Shown one piece after another: positions 52,736-62,133 of a DNA stretch of 64,000 nt. The stretch comes from UBA8106 sp913052135. Its GTDB lineage: Bacteria > Acidobacteriota > Vicinamibacteria > Vicinamibacterales > UBA823. Below the pieces are notes generated by a model. It made no database searches. It was given only the letters and a program-made list of their open reading frames with translations, and had not been told where the DNA came from. Position 1 is the stretch's first letter. Each line of letters opens with the position of its first letter. The stretch lies in assembly GCA_913052135.1 (NCBI GenBank), contig CAJXDY010000006.1:10212-74211 (forward strand). Direction: 5' to 3'. A program made the translations under genes and the position numbers.

Positions 52736-54103
52736 ATGGTTACTTATGAGCAACTGAAATCTGCTCATGCAGGGATTGTGGACGATATGACTCTAGAGAT
52801 GAAGGCGTCGAATGTGGACTCATCAGACAACCTATCCAAATTGTCTGCCTGCGTAAAGTGTGGCTTTTGCCTTCCGACCTGTCCCACGTATCTTTTGTGG
52901 GGCAATGAGATGGATTCGCCTCGAGGGCGTATCCAACTGATGCGTGCAGTCGAAGAGGGCCGTGCACCGATAGGTGACACAGTTATTCGTCACCTAGACC
53001 GCTGCGTCGGTTGCATGGCTTGCGTCACTGCCTGCCCATCCGGTGTTGATTACACGCACCTCCTAGAGTCTTTTCGTGAGCAAATTGCACAATCCCCACA
53101 AAGAAGCGTGGCTGACAGAATCTGGCGCAGGTTACTGTTTGCTGTTCTGCCGTATCCAAGACGTTTACGACTAATGAAGATACCGTTGGCTGGCTATCGT
53201 GGTATCTGGTCTCTATTGGAAAGTCTGAGCGTCTTACAACGGTTTCCCAGATGGTCTACAGCACTTGCCGATCTGGGGTGTTCTATTAACCCTGATGGAT
53301 TCACTGGTTCGTGGCCAAAGCAGATTCCGGCAGTAGGAGAGTCTCGGGCAAAGACTGGTTTATTGACTGGCTGTGTGCAACGCGTGTTTTTTGATCCAGT
53401 CAATCGTGCCACGGTTAGGACGCTTACAGCTGAAGGATGTGAGGTCGTCATACCGTCTCAGCAGGGGTGTTGCGGAGCTCTTTCCTGGCATGCTGGGTTG
53501 AATGACCAGGCGCGCCGTTTGGCAAAGTCAGTCATTGAATCTTTTGAGCGGAGTAATGTTGATCATGTTGTGACTAATGTTGCTGGATGTGGCTCAGTCA
53601 TGAAGAGTTATGGGCAACTTTTCGAGGGAGATGGAAAGTGGGCGACTCGGGCACAAGCGTTTTCAAGAAAAGTGAAAGATATCAGCGAAGTAATGAGTGA
53701 TCTAACGCCGACTCGCGCTAGGCGGCACCCGTTGGATTTACGCGTGGCCTATCATGACGCGTGCCATCTTTTACACGGACAAGCTCTTCATGACCAGCCA
53801 CGATTGCTTCTTGCGTCGATACCTAATCTCACCATACTGCCAATTCCAGAAAGCAATGTGTGCTGTGGAAGTGGCGGAGCCTACAACTTGCTCCAGCCTG
53901 TGGCAGCGGCGGCCCTCGGTGATCGAAAGATTGAGCAATTACGAACAGTCAATGCCGATATTGTTGCGACTTCCAATGCGGGGTGTCTGTTACAAATTCA
54001 GGCTGCCGGACGTCGAGTAACGCATAACCCTCCGGTGCTGCACCCTATTCAACTGCTTGATGCATCAATACGAGGTTTATCGGTTAATGAGTTGCTTCAT
54101 TGA
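52736..54103 (+). CDS. glcF: Glycolate oxidase iron-sulfur subunit GlcF
   Basis: Passes electrons from the flavin subunits to the quinone pool. The 455-residue product has two 4Fe-4S motifs, CVKCGFCLPTCPTY (near residue 38) and CVGCMACVTACPS (near 91), and two CCG-type domains, with GCCGALSWHAG near 242 and VCCGSGGAYNL near 378. The three genes glcDEF make a complete set. An 82-base gap separates it from pgi. Confidence 0.94.
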   Translation: MVTYEQLKSAHAGIVDDMTLEMKASNVDSSDNLSKLSACVKCGFCLPTCPTYLLWGNEMDSPRGRIQLMRAVEEGRAPIGDTVIRHLDRCVGCMACVTACPSGVDYTHLLESFREQIAQSPQRSVADRIWRRLLFAVLPYPRRLRLMKIPLAGYRGIWSLLESLSVLQRFPRWSTALADLGCSINPDGFTGSWPKQIPAVGESRAKTGLLTGCVQRVFFDPVNRATVRTLTAEGCEVVIPSQQGCCGALSWHAGLNDQARRLAKSVIESFERSNVDHVVTNVAGCGSVMKSYGQLFEGDGKWATRAQAFSRKVKDISEVMSDLTPTRARRHPLDLRVAYHDACHLLHGQALHDQPRLLLASIPNLTILPIPESNVCCGSGGAYNLLQPVAAAALGDRKIEQLRTVNADIVATSNAGCLLQIQAAGRRVTHNPPVLHPIQLLDASIRGLSVNELLH

Positions 54104-54185
54104 GACAGTAGGTTCAAAAATATCTCGTTTATCATGAGAGAGGACTCGTCGTTCTGGCGAAAAATCGCTGAGAGTCAACGAACCG

Positions 54186-55922
54186 ATGATAGAAAACCAG
54201 GCCATGAGCCTACCAGGCTCACTACACACTGCGATTGAGAAGGAAGCCACGCTGTGGCGACAATCGAAGAATGTTCATAGGTTGTGGGCGAAGGATGCCA
54301 CGCTGTGGACGGGAGACGATGAGGCGGATGGCATGGGATGGTTGGATATCGTAAGTACTTGGTCCACGCGTCTTCACACTTTAGATTTAGTGCGAGACTT
54401 CGCCCGGCAAGGACAGTTTACCGACACACTGTTATTGGGGATGGGCGGCTCAAGTTTATGTGCGCACGTCTTCGCGAAGAGTTTTCCTGAGCAGGAAGGG
54501 TTTCCGTCACTCCAAATTCTTGATTCGATTGATCCGGCACAAGTGCGACGTGTTCGTGATGGCTTAGATCTGGATCGTTGCCTCTTCGTCGTCTCCAGTA
54601 AAACTGGAAACACGTTAGAAACAAATCTTTTATATCAATATTTCTTTGATGAGCGGCGGAAAAGATGTGGCCAGGATGCAGGTTTGCAATTCATTGCAAT
54701 AACAGATTCAGGATCGACGCTTCAAGACATTGCGGTGCGTGATGGCTTTGCACAAATTCATGAAGGAGTGTCGAGTATCGGCGGGCGTTATTCCGCTCTA
54801 TCAAATGTTGGGATGGTCCCGGCTGCACTGATGGGACTGAATACCGAGACGCTGATAGCGAACGCGAAACGGATGGTGGCGGCATGTGGACCCGAAGTGT
54901 CGATTGAGAAGAATCCTGGAGTCATGCTGGGACTTGCACTCGGTGTCGGTGCGCGCAGTGGTTTAGACAAGGTGACTATCATGACGCCTCCTGGCCTCGA
55001 CACCTTCGGTGGGTGGTTGGAGCAGCTTCTGGCTGAATCGACAGGTAAGATGGGGAAGGGGATTATCCCAATTGATTCTGAGAGTTTTGGATCACCAGGT
55101 GAATATGGCTCTGATCGCCTTTTTGTTTATATAGGTATCGATTCTGGGTTCGATACGTCTCACGACGATGCAGTAACGGCGCTGGAACAGTCTGGGTGGC
55201 CTGTGATACGGATTACCCTGAGTGATGTCTATGGACTTTCCCAGGAATTCTTTCGCTGGGAGATGGCCACGGCGGTTGCTGCGGCAGTGCTTCAAATAAA
55301 TCCCTTCAATCAGCCTGATGTAGAGGCTGGCAAGGTGGTTACTAGAGAGCTGACCGACGCATATGAGAAACGAAGAGATCTGCCGATTGAGATACCAATT
55401 GTTGAAGAAGAAGGGATGCGTCTGTTTGCGGATGAACCTTATGGTGCAGCTTTGCGGAAAGGTTCAGGCGAAATCATTTCAGTGCAAGGAGTGTTAGGGG
55501 CGCACCTCGCGAGTCTGACAGTGGGTGACTATTTCGCTCTGCTTGCATTTGTAGACACGAGTTCAAACAATCGAGAAGTCCTGCAAGATATTCGCCGCAT
55601 GGTGCGACATAGCACGAAGTTAGCTACCTGTCTTTCGGTTGGGCCACGATTTCTGCATTCGATAGGCCAGCTTTACAAAGGTGGTCCGGATACAGGGGTA
55701 TACTTGCAAATTACGTGCGATGAGGCAGAGGACTTACCAGTGCCAGGTCGTAGGGTGACATTTGGGGTCGTGAAAGCTTCACAGGCGCGTAGCGACTTTA
55801 AATTATTGGCCAACCTGAACCGACGAGTGCTTCGTGTGCACCTCGGTCAAGATGTTGAGAGAGGCCTCTTGTCACTTAAGGGTTCTATTGCTGCAGTACT
55901 CCGTCAAAGTAAGTCTAGGTAA
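54186..55922 (+). CDS. pgi: Glucose-6-phosphate isomerase, transaldolase-fusion type
   Basis: Interconverts glucose-6-phosphate and fructose-6-phosphate. The 578-residue protein resembles the isomerase half of the bifunctional transaldolase/isomerase of several phyla: LWAKDATLWTGDDEADGMGWLDI at the start, LGMGGSSLCAHVF (about 88-100), VVSSKTGNTLET (about 139-150), the GGRYSALSNVGM segment, and the C-terminal YKGGPDTGVYLQIT. No transaldolase domain precedes it; the frame begins at residue 1 of this half. The 3' end overlaps the convergent LysE-type gene by 19 bases. Confidence 0.9.
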   Translation: MIENQAMSLPGSLHTAIEKEATLWRQSKNVHRLWAKDATLWTGDDEADGMGWLDIVSTWSTRLHTLDLVRDFARQGQFTDTLLLGMGGSSLCAHVFAKSFPEQEGFPSLQILDSIDPAQVRRVRDGLDLDRCLFVVSSKTGNTLETNLLYQYFFDERRKRCGQDAGLQFIAITDSGSTLQDIAVRDGFAQIHEGVSSIGGRYSALSNVGMVPAALMGLNTETLIANAKRMVAACGPEVSIEKNPGVMLGLALGVGARSGLDKVTIMTPPGLDTFGGWLEQLLAESTGKMGKGIIPIDSESFGSPGEYGSDRLFVYIGIDSGFDTSHDDAVTALEQSGWPVIRITLSDVYGLSQEFFRWEMATAVAAAVLQINPFNQPDVEAGKVVTRELTDAYEKRRDLPIEIPIVEEEGMRLFADEPYGAALRKGSGEIISVQGVLGAHLASLTVGDYFALLAFVDTSSNNREVLQDIRRMVRHSTKLATCLSVGPRFLHSIGQLYKGGPDTGVYLQITCDEAEDLPVPGRRVTFGVVKASQARSDFKLLANLNRRVLRVHLGQDVERGLLSLKGSIAAVLRQSKSR

Positions 55923-56533
55923 ATTAAACCGTCGCGAGTGAATTTTATTGCGAACAGAATAAGTGCTACACCAAGAGTGCGAATGACATAGGTATAGGCA
56001 GGACCCTTTAGCCAAACACGTCCCTGCCCAGCGACAATAGCGAAGGTAATTTTGGCACCGACTAAACAGACATAGAGTCCTACAAGAAACATTCCAACAA
56101 ACCAGTAATTGACGGAAGACGCTTCATGGACGAGTGGCGCGCCGATCGTAAACCAGAATAGATACGGGTTTGGATTCACCAAATTTGTCAAGGCTCCCTT
56201 ACGAAGTGAATTAAGCTCGTTTCCTTCCGTAGCGACGGTTAAGGAGGGAGGTGTTGCGAAGCTGTCGTAGGCGAGGTACGTCAGAAAAGCTGCGCCAAGG
56301 AGAGCGATCATGCCGAGGGCACCTTTCGCATCGGCCAAGCGGCCAATCACAAAAATGGCAACGATAGCGATTGGTGCGTCCGTCAAAATTGGTGCGACTG
56401 CGATTTTCACTCCTTCCCGTATCCCGTACCGCAGACTTTGGGCAATGACTAGCGTCGTGATGGGGCCCGGAGAAAACCCCCCCGCCAGTCCAACGACTAT
56501 ACCGGTGAGAAGATATGGCCAGCCTTCGCTCAT
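55904..56533 (-). CDS. LysE/RhtB-type transporter
   Basis: Six-helix membrane exporter of the LysE superfamily, 209 residues. The N-terminal motif GLAGGFSPGPITTLVIAQSLRYGIREG (read in parts) is the family signature. Helices are visible near residues 6-25, 39-59, 66-86, 118-138, 148-168 and 185-203. Substrates in this family are usually amino acids, but none can be assigned here. The last codons lie on the opposite strand of pgi, a 19-base tail-to-tail overlap. Confidence 0.88.
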   Translation of the reverse strand: MSEGWPYLLTGIVVGLAGGFSPGPITTLVIAQSLRYGIREGVKIAVAPILTDAPIAIVAIFVIGRLADAKGALGMIALLGAAFLTYLAYDSFATPPSLTVATEGNELNSLRKGALTNLVNPNPYLFWFTIGAPLVHEASSVNYWFVGMFLVGLYVCLVGAKITFAIVAGQGRVWLKGPAYTYVIRTLGVALILFAIKFTRDGLIYLDLL

Positions 56534-56844
56534 AGATGGATTGCAGAGGATGCGTGTCGCTCTTGGTTTGTTTGGATCTTCGGATGTAGCGATTAGGTAT
56601 TATTGTGGCTAAAGTATACCAGTATCTAGGAGTCAGGTTGTGACGCAGACGGTTGAGAAGGTATTGGATTGATGTTGTCAGATTAGGAATACCGCACGTT
56701 ATTCAGTGAACAGCGTAAATTCAAAACTCATTTAAGAGAGTCAAAGATATCCATTGTCAATAAATCGGCGTCGACTTACAATCTCACTCTGATCTACGTG
56801 AGTAGCGATAGATCTATGTCAAATCGTTGGACAGGGAGGGAATG
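56534..56844. other. Divergent intergenic region LysE/NHL
   Basis: A 311-base gap between divergent genes. It contains the TTGTCA-17-TACAAT promoter candidate for the NHL gene (56754-56782). I found no ORF or RNA gene. Confidence 0.5.
56754..56782 (+). promoter_or_regulatory. Candidate sigma-70 promoter for the NHL gene
   Basis: TTGTCA (56754-56759) and TACAAT (56777-56782) are exactly 17 bases apart, and the NHL-protein start is 62 bases downstream. Confidence 0.5.
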
Positions 56845-58047
56845 ATGAATAGGCCTAAATTCAGTCGCAGTCTTTTGATTGGGGCACTGGGTGTGCTTGC
56901 ATTTGCACTGTTAACCCTTGGGCAAGCTGCATTGGAGCGTACCGCGGTTGCAGCTGGTCAGGAGTCCATTCAGGCGCCAATCTTCGAAGTTGATCCATTG
57001 TGGCCAAAGCCTCTCCCTAATTCTTGGGTGCAAGGAATGACGATTGGATTAGCGGTAGATTTTCAGGATAACGTGTGGATTGTCCATCGCAACAACATGT
57101 TGGCAGTCAACGAGATTCCGGCAGATGGAGATTCGCCGATTACGCAAGGTGAGTGCTGTTTTGCCGCCCCTCCTGTGCTCGCCTTTAACCAGGCCGGAGA
57201 TTTGATTCAGCACTGGGGTGGACCTGGCGAGGGGTATGAATGGCCACAGTCGAACCATGGTTTGGCTTTCGATCACAAGGACAATATTTGGATTGGTGGA
57301 AATGGTGCTGACGATGCTCACGTTTTAAAGTTTACGAAGGACGGACAATTCTTAATGCAGTTGGGGCACTCTGGTGGGAATGCCGGAAGCAACGACCGTG
57401 AGAATTTTGGTCGCGTCGCAAAGATCTTTGTTGATGCTGAAGCTAATGAGGCCTACATCGCAGATGGTTATGGTAATCGGCGCGTTGCGGTCGTTGATGC
57501 GGATAGTGGGGAATTTAAACGTTACTGGGGGGCGTACGGTAATCGACCTGATGACGGCCCGCTTCCTCGTTATAATCCTAACGACCCACCGGCTCAGCAA
57601 TTCAGAAGTCCAGTCCACTGTGCCGAACTATCCAATGATCGCCTATTGTACGTCTGTGACCGTGCAGGCGATCGCATTCAAGTCTTCCACCCAGATGGCA
57701 CTTTTGTAAAAGAAGGGTTTATCGAAAAAGAAACCCTAGGGGGTGGCTCAGCATGGGACATTGCATTTTCTAGTGATGCGGATCAGCGGTATATCTATCT
57801 TGCAGACGGCGTTAACTCAAAGGTTCATATTATCGATCGCGAGTCTCTTGAAGTGTTGACTAGTTTCGGCGATGGTGGCCGTCATCCTGGACAGTGGTAT
57901 GGCGTACATAGTATCGCGACCGATTCACAAGGAAATATCTACACTACCGAAACTTACGAAGGGAAGCGTCTTCAGAAATTCATTTATAAAGGCGTAGGTG
58001 CTGTTAAGAGATACCAAGGGGTGCTCTGGCCGTCGAGTGATGATTAA
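56845..58047 (+). CDS. Secreted NHL-repeat beta-propeller protein
   Basis: About 400 residues with a signal peptide (RSLLIGALGVLAFALLTLG, then AVAAG). The mature part is built of NHL/beta-propeller repeats, for example DHKDNIWIGGNGADDAHVLKFTKDGQFL, DAEANEAYIADGYGNRRVAVVDADSG and DSQGNIYTTETYEGKRLQKF, read as short pieces. It resembles peptidylglycine alpha-amidating-lyase-like NHL proteins common in Acidobacteria, but catalysis is not established. GGAGG (56835-56839) lies five bases before ATG 56845; ATG 56842 is also possible. Confidence 0.85.
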   Translation: MNRPKFSRSLLIGALGVLAFALLTLGQAALERTAVAAGQESIQAPIFEVDPLWPKPLPNSWVQGMTIGLAVDFQDNVWIVHRNNMLAVNEIPADGDSPITQGECCFAAPPVLAFNQAGDLIQHWGGPGEGYEWPQSNHGLAFDHKDNIWIGGNGADDAHVLKFTKDGQFLMQLGHSGGNAGSNDRENFGRVAKIFVDAEANEAYIADGYGNRRVAVVDADSGEFKRYWGAYGNRPDDGPLPRYNPNDPPAQQFRSPVHCAELSNDRLLYVCDRAGDRIQVFHPDGTFVKEGFIEKETLGGGSAWDIAFSSDADQRYIYLADGVNSKVHIIDRESLEVLTSFGDGGRHPGQWYGVHSIATDSQGNIYTTETYEGKRLQKFIYKGVGAVKRYQGVLWPSSDD

Positions 58048-58090
58048 TATACTAAAGCTTGGCGCGTGAGGTGGGGCACTTGGGTAAGCA

Positions 58091-58141
58091 GTAATTGCTA
58101 TGCATCTCTTTGTATCTCGATTTGCATAGATCGTAATTGCT
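58091..58141. repeat. Nested direct and inverted repeats near tRNA-fMet
   Basis: GTAATTGCT occurs at 58091-58099 and 58133-58141 in direct orientation. Between and partly within them CTATGCA (58098-58104) pairs with TGCATAG (58123-58129). It lies between the NHL gene and the 3' end of the initiator tRNA. It may be a protein-binding site or an RNA hairpin. Confidence 0.3.
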
Positions 58142-58180
58142 GGGTATTCGTGCTCAATTCAAAATGCTGGCAGGGAAGCG

Positions 58181-58257
<77 letters not shown>

Positions 58258-58375
58258 ACATGACATTGCACAAGAAATATAGCAAGTGCGCAATATCACA
58301 GTTTAGCATGTCTGGTTTTGACTTCCAACCGTTGTGAGTCGGTAGGCGCGGGAATAATTGGTGCGCCTTACTGCG

Positions 58376-58741
58376 TCATGGTGTTTTTCCAGTGGCGGGC
58401 AGACGGTCCTTCACTATGAAGACGATTTCACCTGGGCGGATTAGTCCCAGTTCCCGGCGAGCGATCGGTTCTATGGTGGTGGGGTCTTCCACCAGGCGTT
58501 TTGCACGGTTTTTGAGACTTTGATTTTCTCGTTGTAGAGATTTAATGGAGTCCAACAAGTTGTCATGTCTACGTTCTGCTTTCCGACTTTCGAGTAATCC
58601 CCGTTCACCAATGACGGCATTCGCGGCAAGCACGCACACGATTAAGACACCAAGAATGTACAGGCCTCGATGTCGGCGAGGGAGCCTTGCTCTAGGTTGA
58701 GCGGTACCTTTTGTAGCGTGTGGCGATGTCATTCTTGGCAT
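58376..58741 (-). CDS. ftsB: Septum formation initiator, FtsB/DivIC family
   Basis: Bitopic division protein of the FtsB/DivIC family, 121 residues. A basic N-terminus (about 1-26) precedes one membrane helix (GLYILGVLIVCVLAANAVIG, about 26-45), then a periplasmic coiled coil (SIKSLQRENQSLKNRAKRLVED, about 67-88) and the family region PIARRELGLIRPGEIVF (about 93-109). In E. coli FtsB bridges FtsL and FtsQ. It is not in the usual eno-ftsB pair here; cutA is divergent upstream. Confidence 0.88.
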   Translation of the reverse strand: MPRMTSPHATKGTAQPRARLPRRHRGLYILGVLIVCVLAANAVIGERGLLESRKAERRHDNLLDSIKSLQRENQSLKNRAKRLVEDPTTIEPIARRELGLIRPGEIVFIVKDRLPATGKTP

Positions 58742-58837
58742 ATATAGGCTGGGTTACGAATTTATGGCATTACTCGAGACCCGTCTTAATTTTCGGATCG
58801 AAAGGTCTTTTTCAATAGTCTGGGTCGAGGAGGAATC

Positions 58838-59167
58838 GTGGGCAGTTCCGAGTACGTTATCGTTTTGACTACTATGCCGTCGGGCTCAGAAGCTGTACGG
58901 CTCGCTAAAATACTGGTCGAAGAACGTCTGGCAGCCTGTGTCAATGTTCAAGATGAGATGCAATCGGTTTATCGCTGGAAGGGAAAAACTGAGCAGGACT
59001 CCGAACAGCAGCTTGTTATTAAAACAATGTCAGAGCGGGTCCCAGTGTTGCGCGAACGGTTCCGTTCACTTCATCCATACGAATGTCCGGAGTTTGTGGT
59101 TATTCAGCTGTCAGGCGGTGATGAGGCTTATTTGAGCTGGTTGAAGGACGCAGTGTCAGAAAAATAA
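58838..59167 (+). CDS. cutA: Divalent-cation tolerance protein CutA
   Basis: Small trimeric protein of the GlnB-like fold. The 109-residue product has ERLAACVNVQDEMQSVYRWKGK and PYECPEFVVIQLSGGDEAYLSWL, both standard CutA segments. GAGGAGG lies a few bases before the GTG start. The family name refers to copper tolerance, but the biochemical role is unsettled. It stands alone between the divergent ftsB-like and convergent VTT genes. Confidence 0.94.
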   Translation: MGSSEYVIVLTTMPSGSEAVRLAKILVEERLAACVNVQDEMQSVYRWKGKTEQDSEQQLVIKTMSERVPVLRERFRSLHPYECPEFVVIQLSGGDEAYLSWLKDAVSEK

Positions 59168-59178
59168 GTCACCAACGT

Positions 59179-59802
59179 CTAGAAGGCTTTCACGACCAGA
59201 AAGCCACCTAGGAGTAACAAAAAGAAGACCAGTGCAGCCAGCTCAAGATGGCGCTCTAACATCTTTCGAACAGGTGCTCCAAAAATCCGTAAAATTGCGG
59301 CCACCAGAAAAAAGCGTCCGGCTCTTCCGAACGCACTCACGATAAGAAATGGCCAGAAAGGCATTCCCGTCGCACCTGCGGCAATAGTAAATACCTTGAA
59401 AGGGATTGGGGTGAATGCAGCAGCCATGAGAATCCAGATGCCAAACGGTCCAGCAAATACATTGACCACATAATCCCAAGAGCTTTGCGCATCGTACCAA
59501 TCGATTATCGGTTGACCGAGTGTTGCCATGAAGCTCAAGCCGATGAGATATCCGAGTGCAGCGCCAACGACAGACCCAGCGGTGCATAAAGTCGCGGCGG
59601 AAAGCCAGCGACTTGGTTTGGAGGCGACAATGGCAATTAAGATTAGATCTGGAGGAATCGGGAAAAAGGACGACTCGATTAACGCAAAGCCGAAGAGGGC
59701 TGCCATGCACTGAGGAGTATCTGCCCATCGCAGTGTCCAGTCGTACAGTTCTCGAATCCATCGGCGAATTACGCCAATGACTGAAAAGTTGCTATTACCC
59801 AT
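59179..59802 (-). CDS. VTT-domain (SNARE-associated, YqaA-type) membrane protein
   Basis: About 207 residues with four to five hydrophobic segments. The VTT/DedA-type features are SSFFPIPPDLILIAIV near residue 46, a Gly-rich region GSVVGAALGYLIGLSF, and FTPIPFKVFTIAAGATGMPFWPFLIVSAFGRAGRFF near 130-165. This is the YqaA-like branch of the family linked to lipid scrambling or flippase activity. It ends 11 bases from the convergent cutA and follows the cystathionine gene at six bases, so co-transcription is probable. Confidence 0.87.
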   Translation of the reverse strand: MGNSNFSVIGVIRRWIRELYDWTLRWADTPQCMAALFGFALIESSFFPIPPDLILIAIVASKPSRWLSAATLCTAGSVVGAALGYLIGLSFMATLGQPIIDWYDAQSSWDYVVNVFAGPFGIWILMAAAFTPIPFKVFTIAAGATGMPFWPFLIVSAFGRAGRFFLVAAILRIFGAPVRKMLERHLELAALVFFLLLLGGFLVVKAF

Positions 59803-59808
59803 CTTGTT

Positions 59809-60966
59809 TTAAATTGCATCTAAGGCTTGATGCATATCTTCCGTAAGATCTTGTATGTCCTCGATTCCTGTCGAAATGCGAATTAATCCGTCACCGATGC
59901 CTCTTTCAAGCCTCTCTTTTCTTGGCACGGAGGCGTGGCTCATGCTTGCTGGGTGACTAATGAGACTTTCAACGCCACCGAGACTTACAGCTAAGGAAAG
60001 CAATCTCACCCGATTGCACACAGTGCTTGCGGCTTCGAGCGAGCCTACGTCGAAGGATAGCATGCCGCTGAAACCGTGCATCTGACGGCATGCCAAAGCA
60101 TGCTGTGGATGATCGGGTAAGCCTGGGTACAGCACCTTGTGAACCTTAGGGTGCGAGGAGAGAAACTCCGCGAGAGCTAGACCGTTCTGACTATGTGTTC
60201 TCATACGGAGTGAGAGTGTCTTCGTCCCACGCAGTAATAACCATGCGTCGAAAGGGCCCATAATCGCGCCACTCGTATTCTGGATAAACCGAAGTGACGC
60301 CTCGTCTTCAGTATTCGATGTTAGAACCATGCCGCCAATGCTGTCACTGTGGCCATTAAGGTATTTCGTAGTGCTATGGATAACGAGGTCAGCACCGTGT
60401 TCGAGTGGGCGCTGTACGTAAGGACTTGCAAATGTGTTATCGACGACAAGCTTTGTGTTGTGTGAGTGTGCAAGGTCAGCTATGACTGCTAGGTCAGTCA
60501 AGCCGAGTAATGGATTCGAGGGGGTTTCAACATAGATCAATTTCGAGTCGGAAGTTAAGGCGGCTGCTACATTGTCTGGGATTGCTGTTTCCACGTAGCT
60601 AAAGGATATATTGTAGCGGCGGAGTACATGTTCAAATAACCGATGAGTGCCACCGTATATATTCTTATCGACCACAACATGATCTCCAGGGTCGAGACGG
60701 CTGGCGACTGCGTTAATAGCTGCCACCCCTGATGCGAATGCAATTCCAGATCGGGCGCCCTCAAGGGCCGCGATATTTGCCTCCACCGCGGCGCGAGTCG
60801 GATTATTCGTTCGCGAGTAATCGAAACCCTTATGTTGACCAAGTTCGTCGTGCACGAAAGTTGATGTTTGATAAATCGGAGTGATTATCGCTCCGGTTGC
60901 CGAGTCTGGTTCCTGACCGGCGTGAACGCACTTTGTATTGAACCGTGCTGCGGTTTCTAGTTTCAA
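59809..60966 (-). CDS. Cystathionine gamma-synthase/lyase family protein
   Basis: PLP enzyme of the Cys/Met metabolism family. From TTG 60966 it has 385 residues, starting KLETAARFNTKCVHAGQ; AAGG lies nine bases upstream, and the frame is open to 61050 with sequence unlike the family. The PLP Lys lies in HSTTKYLNGHSDSIGG, with YSRTNNPTRAAVEANIAALEGA earlier and SLGGVESLISHPASMSHA near the end. Gamma-synthase (MetB) and gamma-lyase cannot be told apart by reading alone. The VTT gene follows on the same strand. Confidence 0.9.
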   Translation of the reverse strand: MKLETAARFNTKCVHAGQEPDSATGAIITPIYQTSTFVHDELGQHKGFDYSRTNNPTRAAVEANIAALEGARSGIAFASGVAAINAVASRLDPGDHVVVDKNIYGGTHRLFEHVLRRYNISFSYVETAIPDNVAAALTSDSKLIYVETPSNPLLGLTDLAVIADLAHSHNTKLVVDNTFASPYVQRPLEHGADLVIHSTTKYLNGHSDSIGGMVLTSNTEDEASLRFIQNTSGAIMGPFDAWLLLRGTKTLSLRMRTHSQNGLALAEFLSSHPKVHKVLYPGLPDHPQHALACRQMHGFSGMLSFDVGSLEAASTVCNRVRLLSLAVSLGGVESLISHPASMSHASVPRKERLERGIGDGLIRISTGIEDIQDLTEDMHQALDAI

Positions 60967-61157
60967 GTTACTAATCCTTGCTAATAAGTTTGAGAAAGTA
61001 GTGATGAGTAGGGTTCTTTTGTGCTTGTCAAATCCACATATATCTAACAAGCGTTACCGGATTCTTGTACGATACATCTGTTATCATTTTGTATTCAACT
61101 GTTATGCGTACTTGGCAGGCTGTGGTTGTTTGCTCTTAGTTGCATTGTCTCCATATT

Positions 61158-62132
61158 ATGACTTCTTCTGCTCCGTTGGAACCATCTCCAGAACTTGTTG
61201 TTGTGATGAAAACTGAGTCTGAATCCGAGGCAAACATAGTATGTGCACTTTTGGCAAGTCACGACATTGAGTCAGTGATAACGTCAAATGTAGGAGCTAC
61301 ACTACTACCAACGGTAATCTGTCGACCCGCTTTAGCTAGAGTAGAGGTGCGCTCTGCGGATGTAATACGGGCAAAAAACATCATTAAGCGGTCTCAGGCT
61401 ACTGCAGAAGCATCTAGTTCTCTATCCCCGTCGAACTACGAGTCGCTAGAGCAGAAGCTGGGTTACCAATTCATTGATAAAGGATTACTTGAACATGCAC
61501 TCACTCATCGTTCTATCGTACATGAGGACGCGAGTGGAGCGATGGTCGATAATGAGGTTCTAGAATTTCTGGGTGATGCAGTTCTAGGGTTTGTGGTTGC
61601 CGATCTATTGTTTCGTGAATTTCCAGATGTGACTGAAGGAATTATATCGAAGTGGAAAGCTACTCTGGTTTCAACAGTAACTCTCGCCAACTTAGGTGGA
61701 ATGCTGGGACTTGGCGACTATATATTGCTCGGTCGCGGTGAAGAGAAAACAGGTGGACGCAAGAAAAAAAATCTTCTTGCAGATACTTACGAAGCGCTTA
61801 TCGCTGCCGTCTACCTAGATGGGGGAGTTGGTGCTGTGCAAAAGTTTATTGAGGATCAGTTTAGACCTCTCGTGGGCACACTACGAATTGGTGACCGGTC
61901 ATCAGTCCTCGAACAAGACGATAAATCGGCGCTTCAAGAGTTGGTTCAGGCGCGTTCACTAACTCTGCCAGAGTATCGTGTTGTACGAGAAGATGGTCCA
62001 GACCATCAAAAGATATTTTGTGTGGAAGTATGTGTGGGTGGTGATGTTATGGCTCATGCTGAAGGGCCAAGCAAGAAGGATGCGGAACAGCGTGCGGCTT
62101 CACTGGCACTTCAGCGTCTCACGGATGGATAA
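61158..62132 (+). CDS. rnc: Ribonuclease III with an N-terminal DUF2007-like domain
   Basis: Double-strand RNA endonuclease for rRNA and mRNA processing. From ATG 61158 it has 324 residues, about 90 more than usual. The RNase III part starts near residue 93 and has the signature NEVLEFLGDAVLGF (E136, D140), then LADTYEALIAAVYLDGG and a C-terminal double-strand-RNA-binding domain (about 250-324, ALQELVQARSLTLPEY). The first 80 residues are ELVVVMKTESESEANIVCALLAS followed by a variable loop and ARVEVRSADVIRAKNII, which resembles DUF2007. I see no ribosome site; a TTG at 61140 is also open. Confidence 0.9.
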   Translation: MTSSAPLEPSPELVVVMKTESESEANIVCALLASHDIESVITSNVGATLLPTVICRPALARVEVRSADVIRAKNIIKRSQATAEASSSLSPSNYESLEQKLGYQFIDKGLLEHALTHRSIVHEDASGAMVDNEVLEFLGDAVLGFVVADLLFREFPDVTEGIISKWKATLVSTVTLANLGGMLGLGDYILLGRGEEKTGGRKKKNLLADTYEALIAAVYLDGGVGAVQKFIEDQFRPLVGTLRIGDRSSVLEQDDKSALQELVQARSLTLPEYRVVREDGPDHQKIFCVEVCVGGDVMAHAEGPSKKDAEQRAASLALQRLTDG

Positions 62133-62133
62133 G

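Noticed and set aside
60967..61157. A SAM riboswitch before the cystathionine gene.
   Set aside because: The gap lacks the conserved helices and core sequences, and a TTGACA there has no good -10 at a normal distance.
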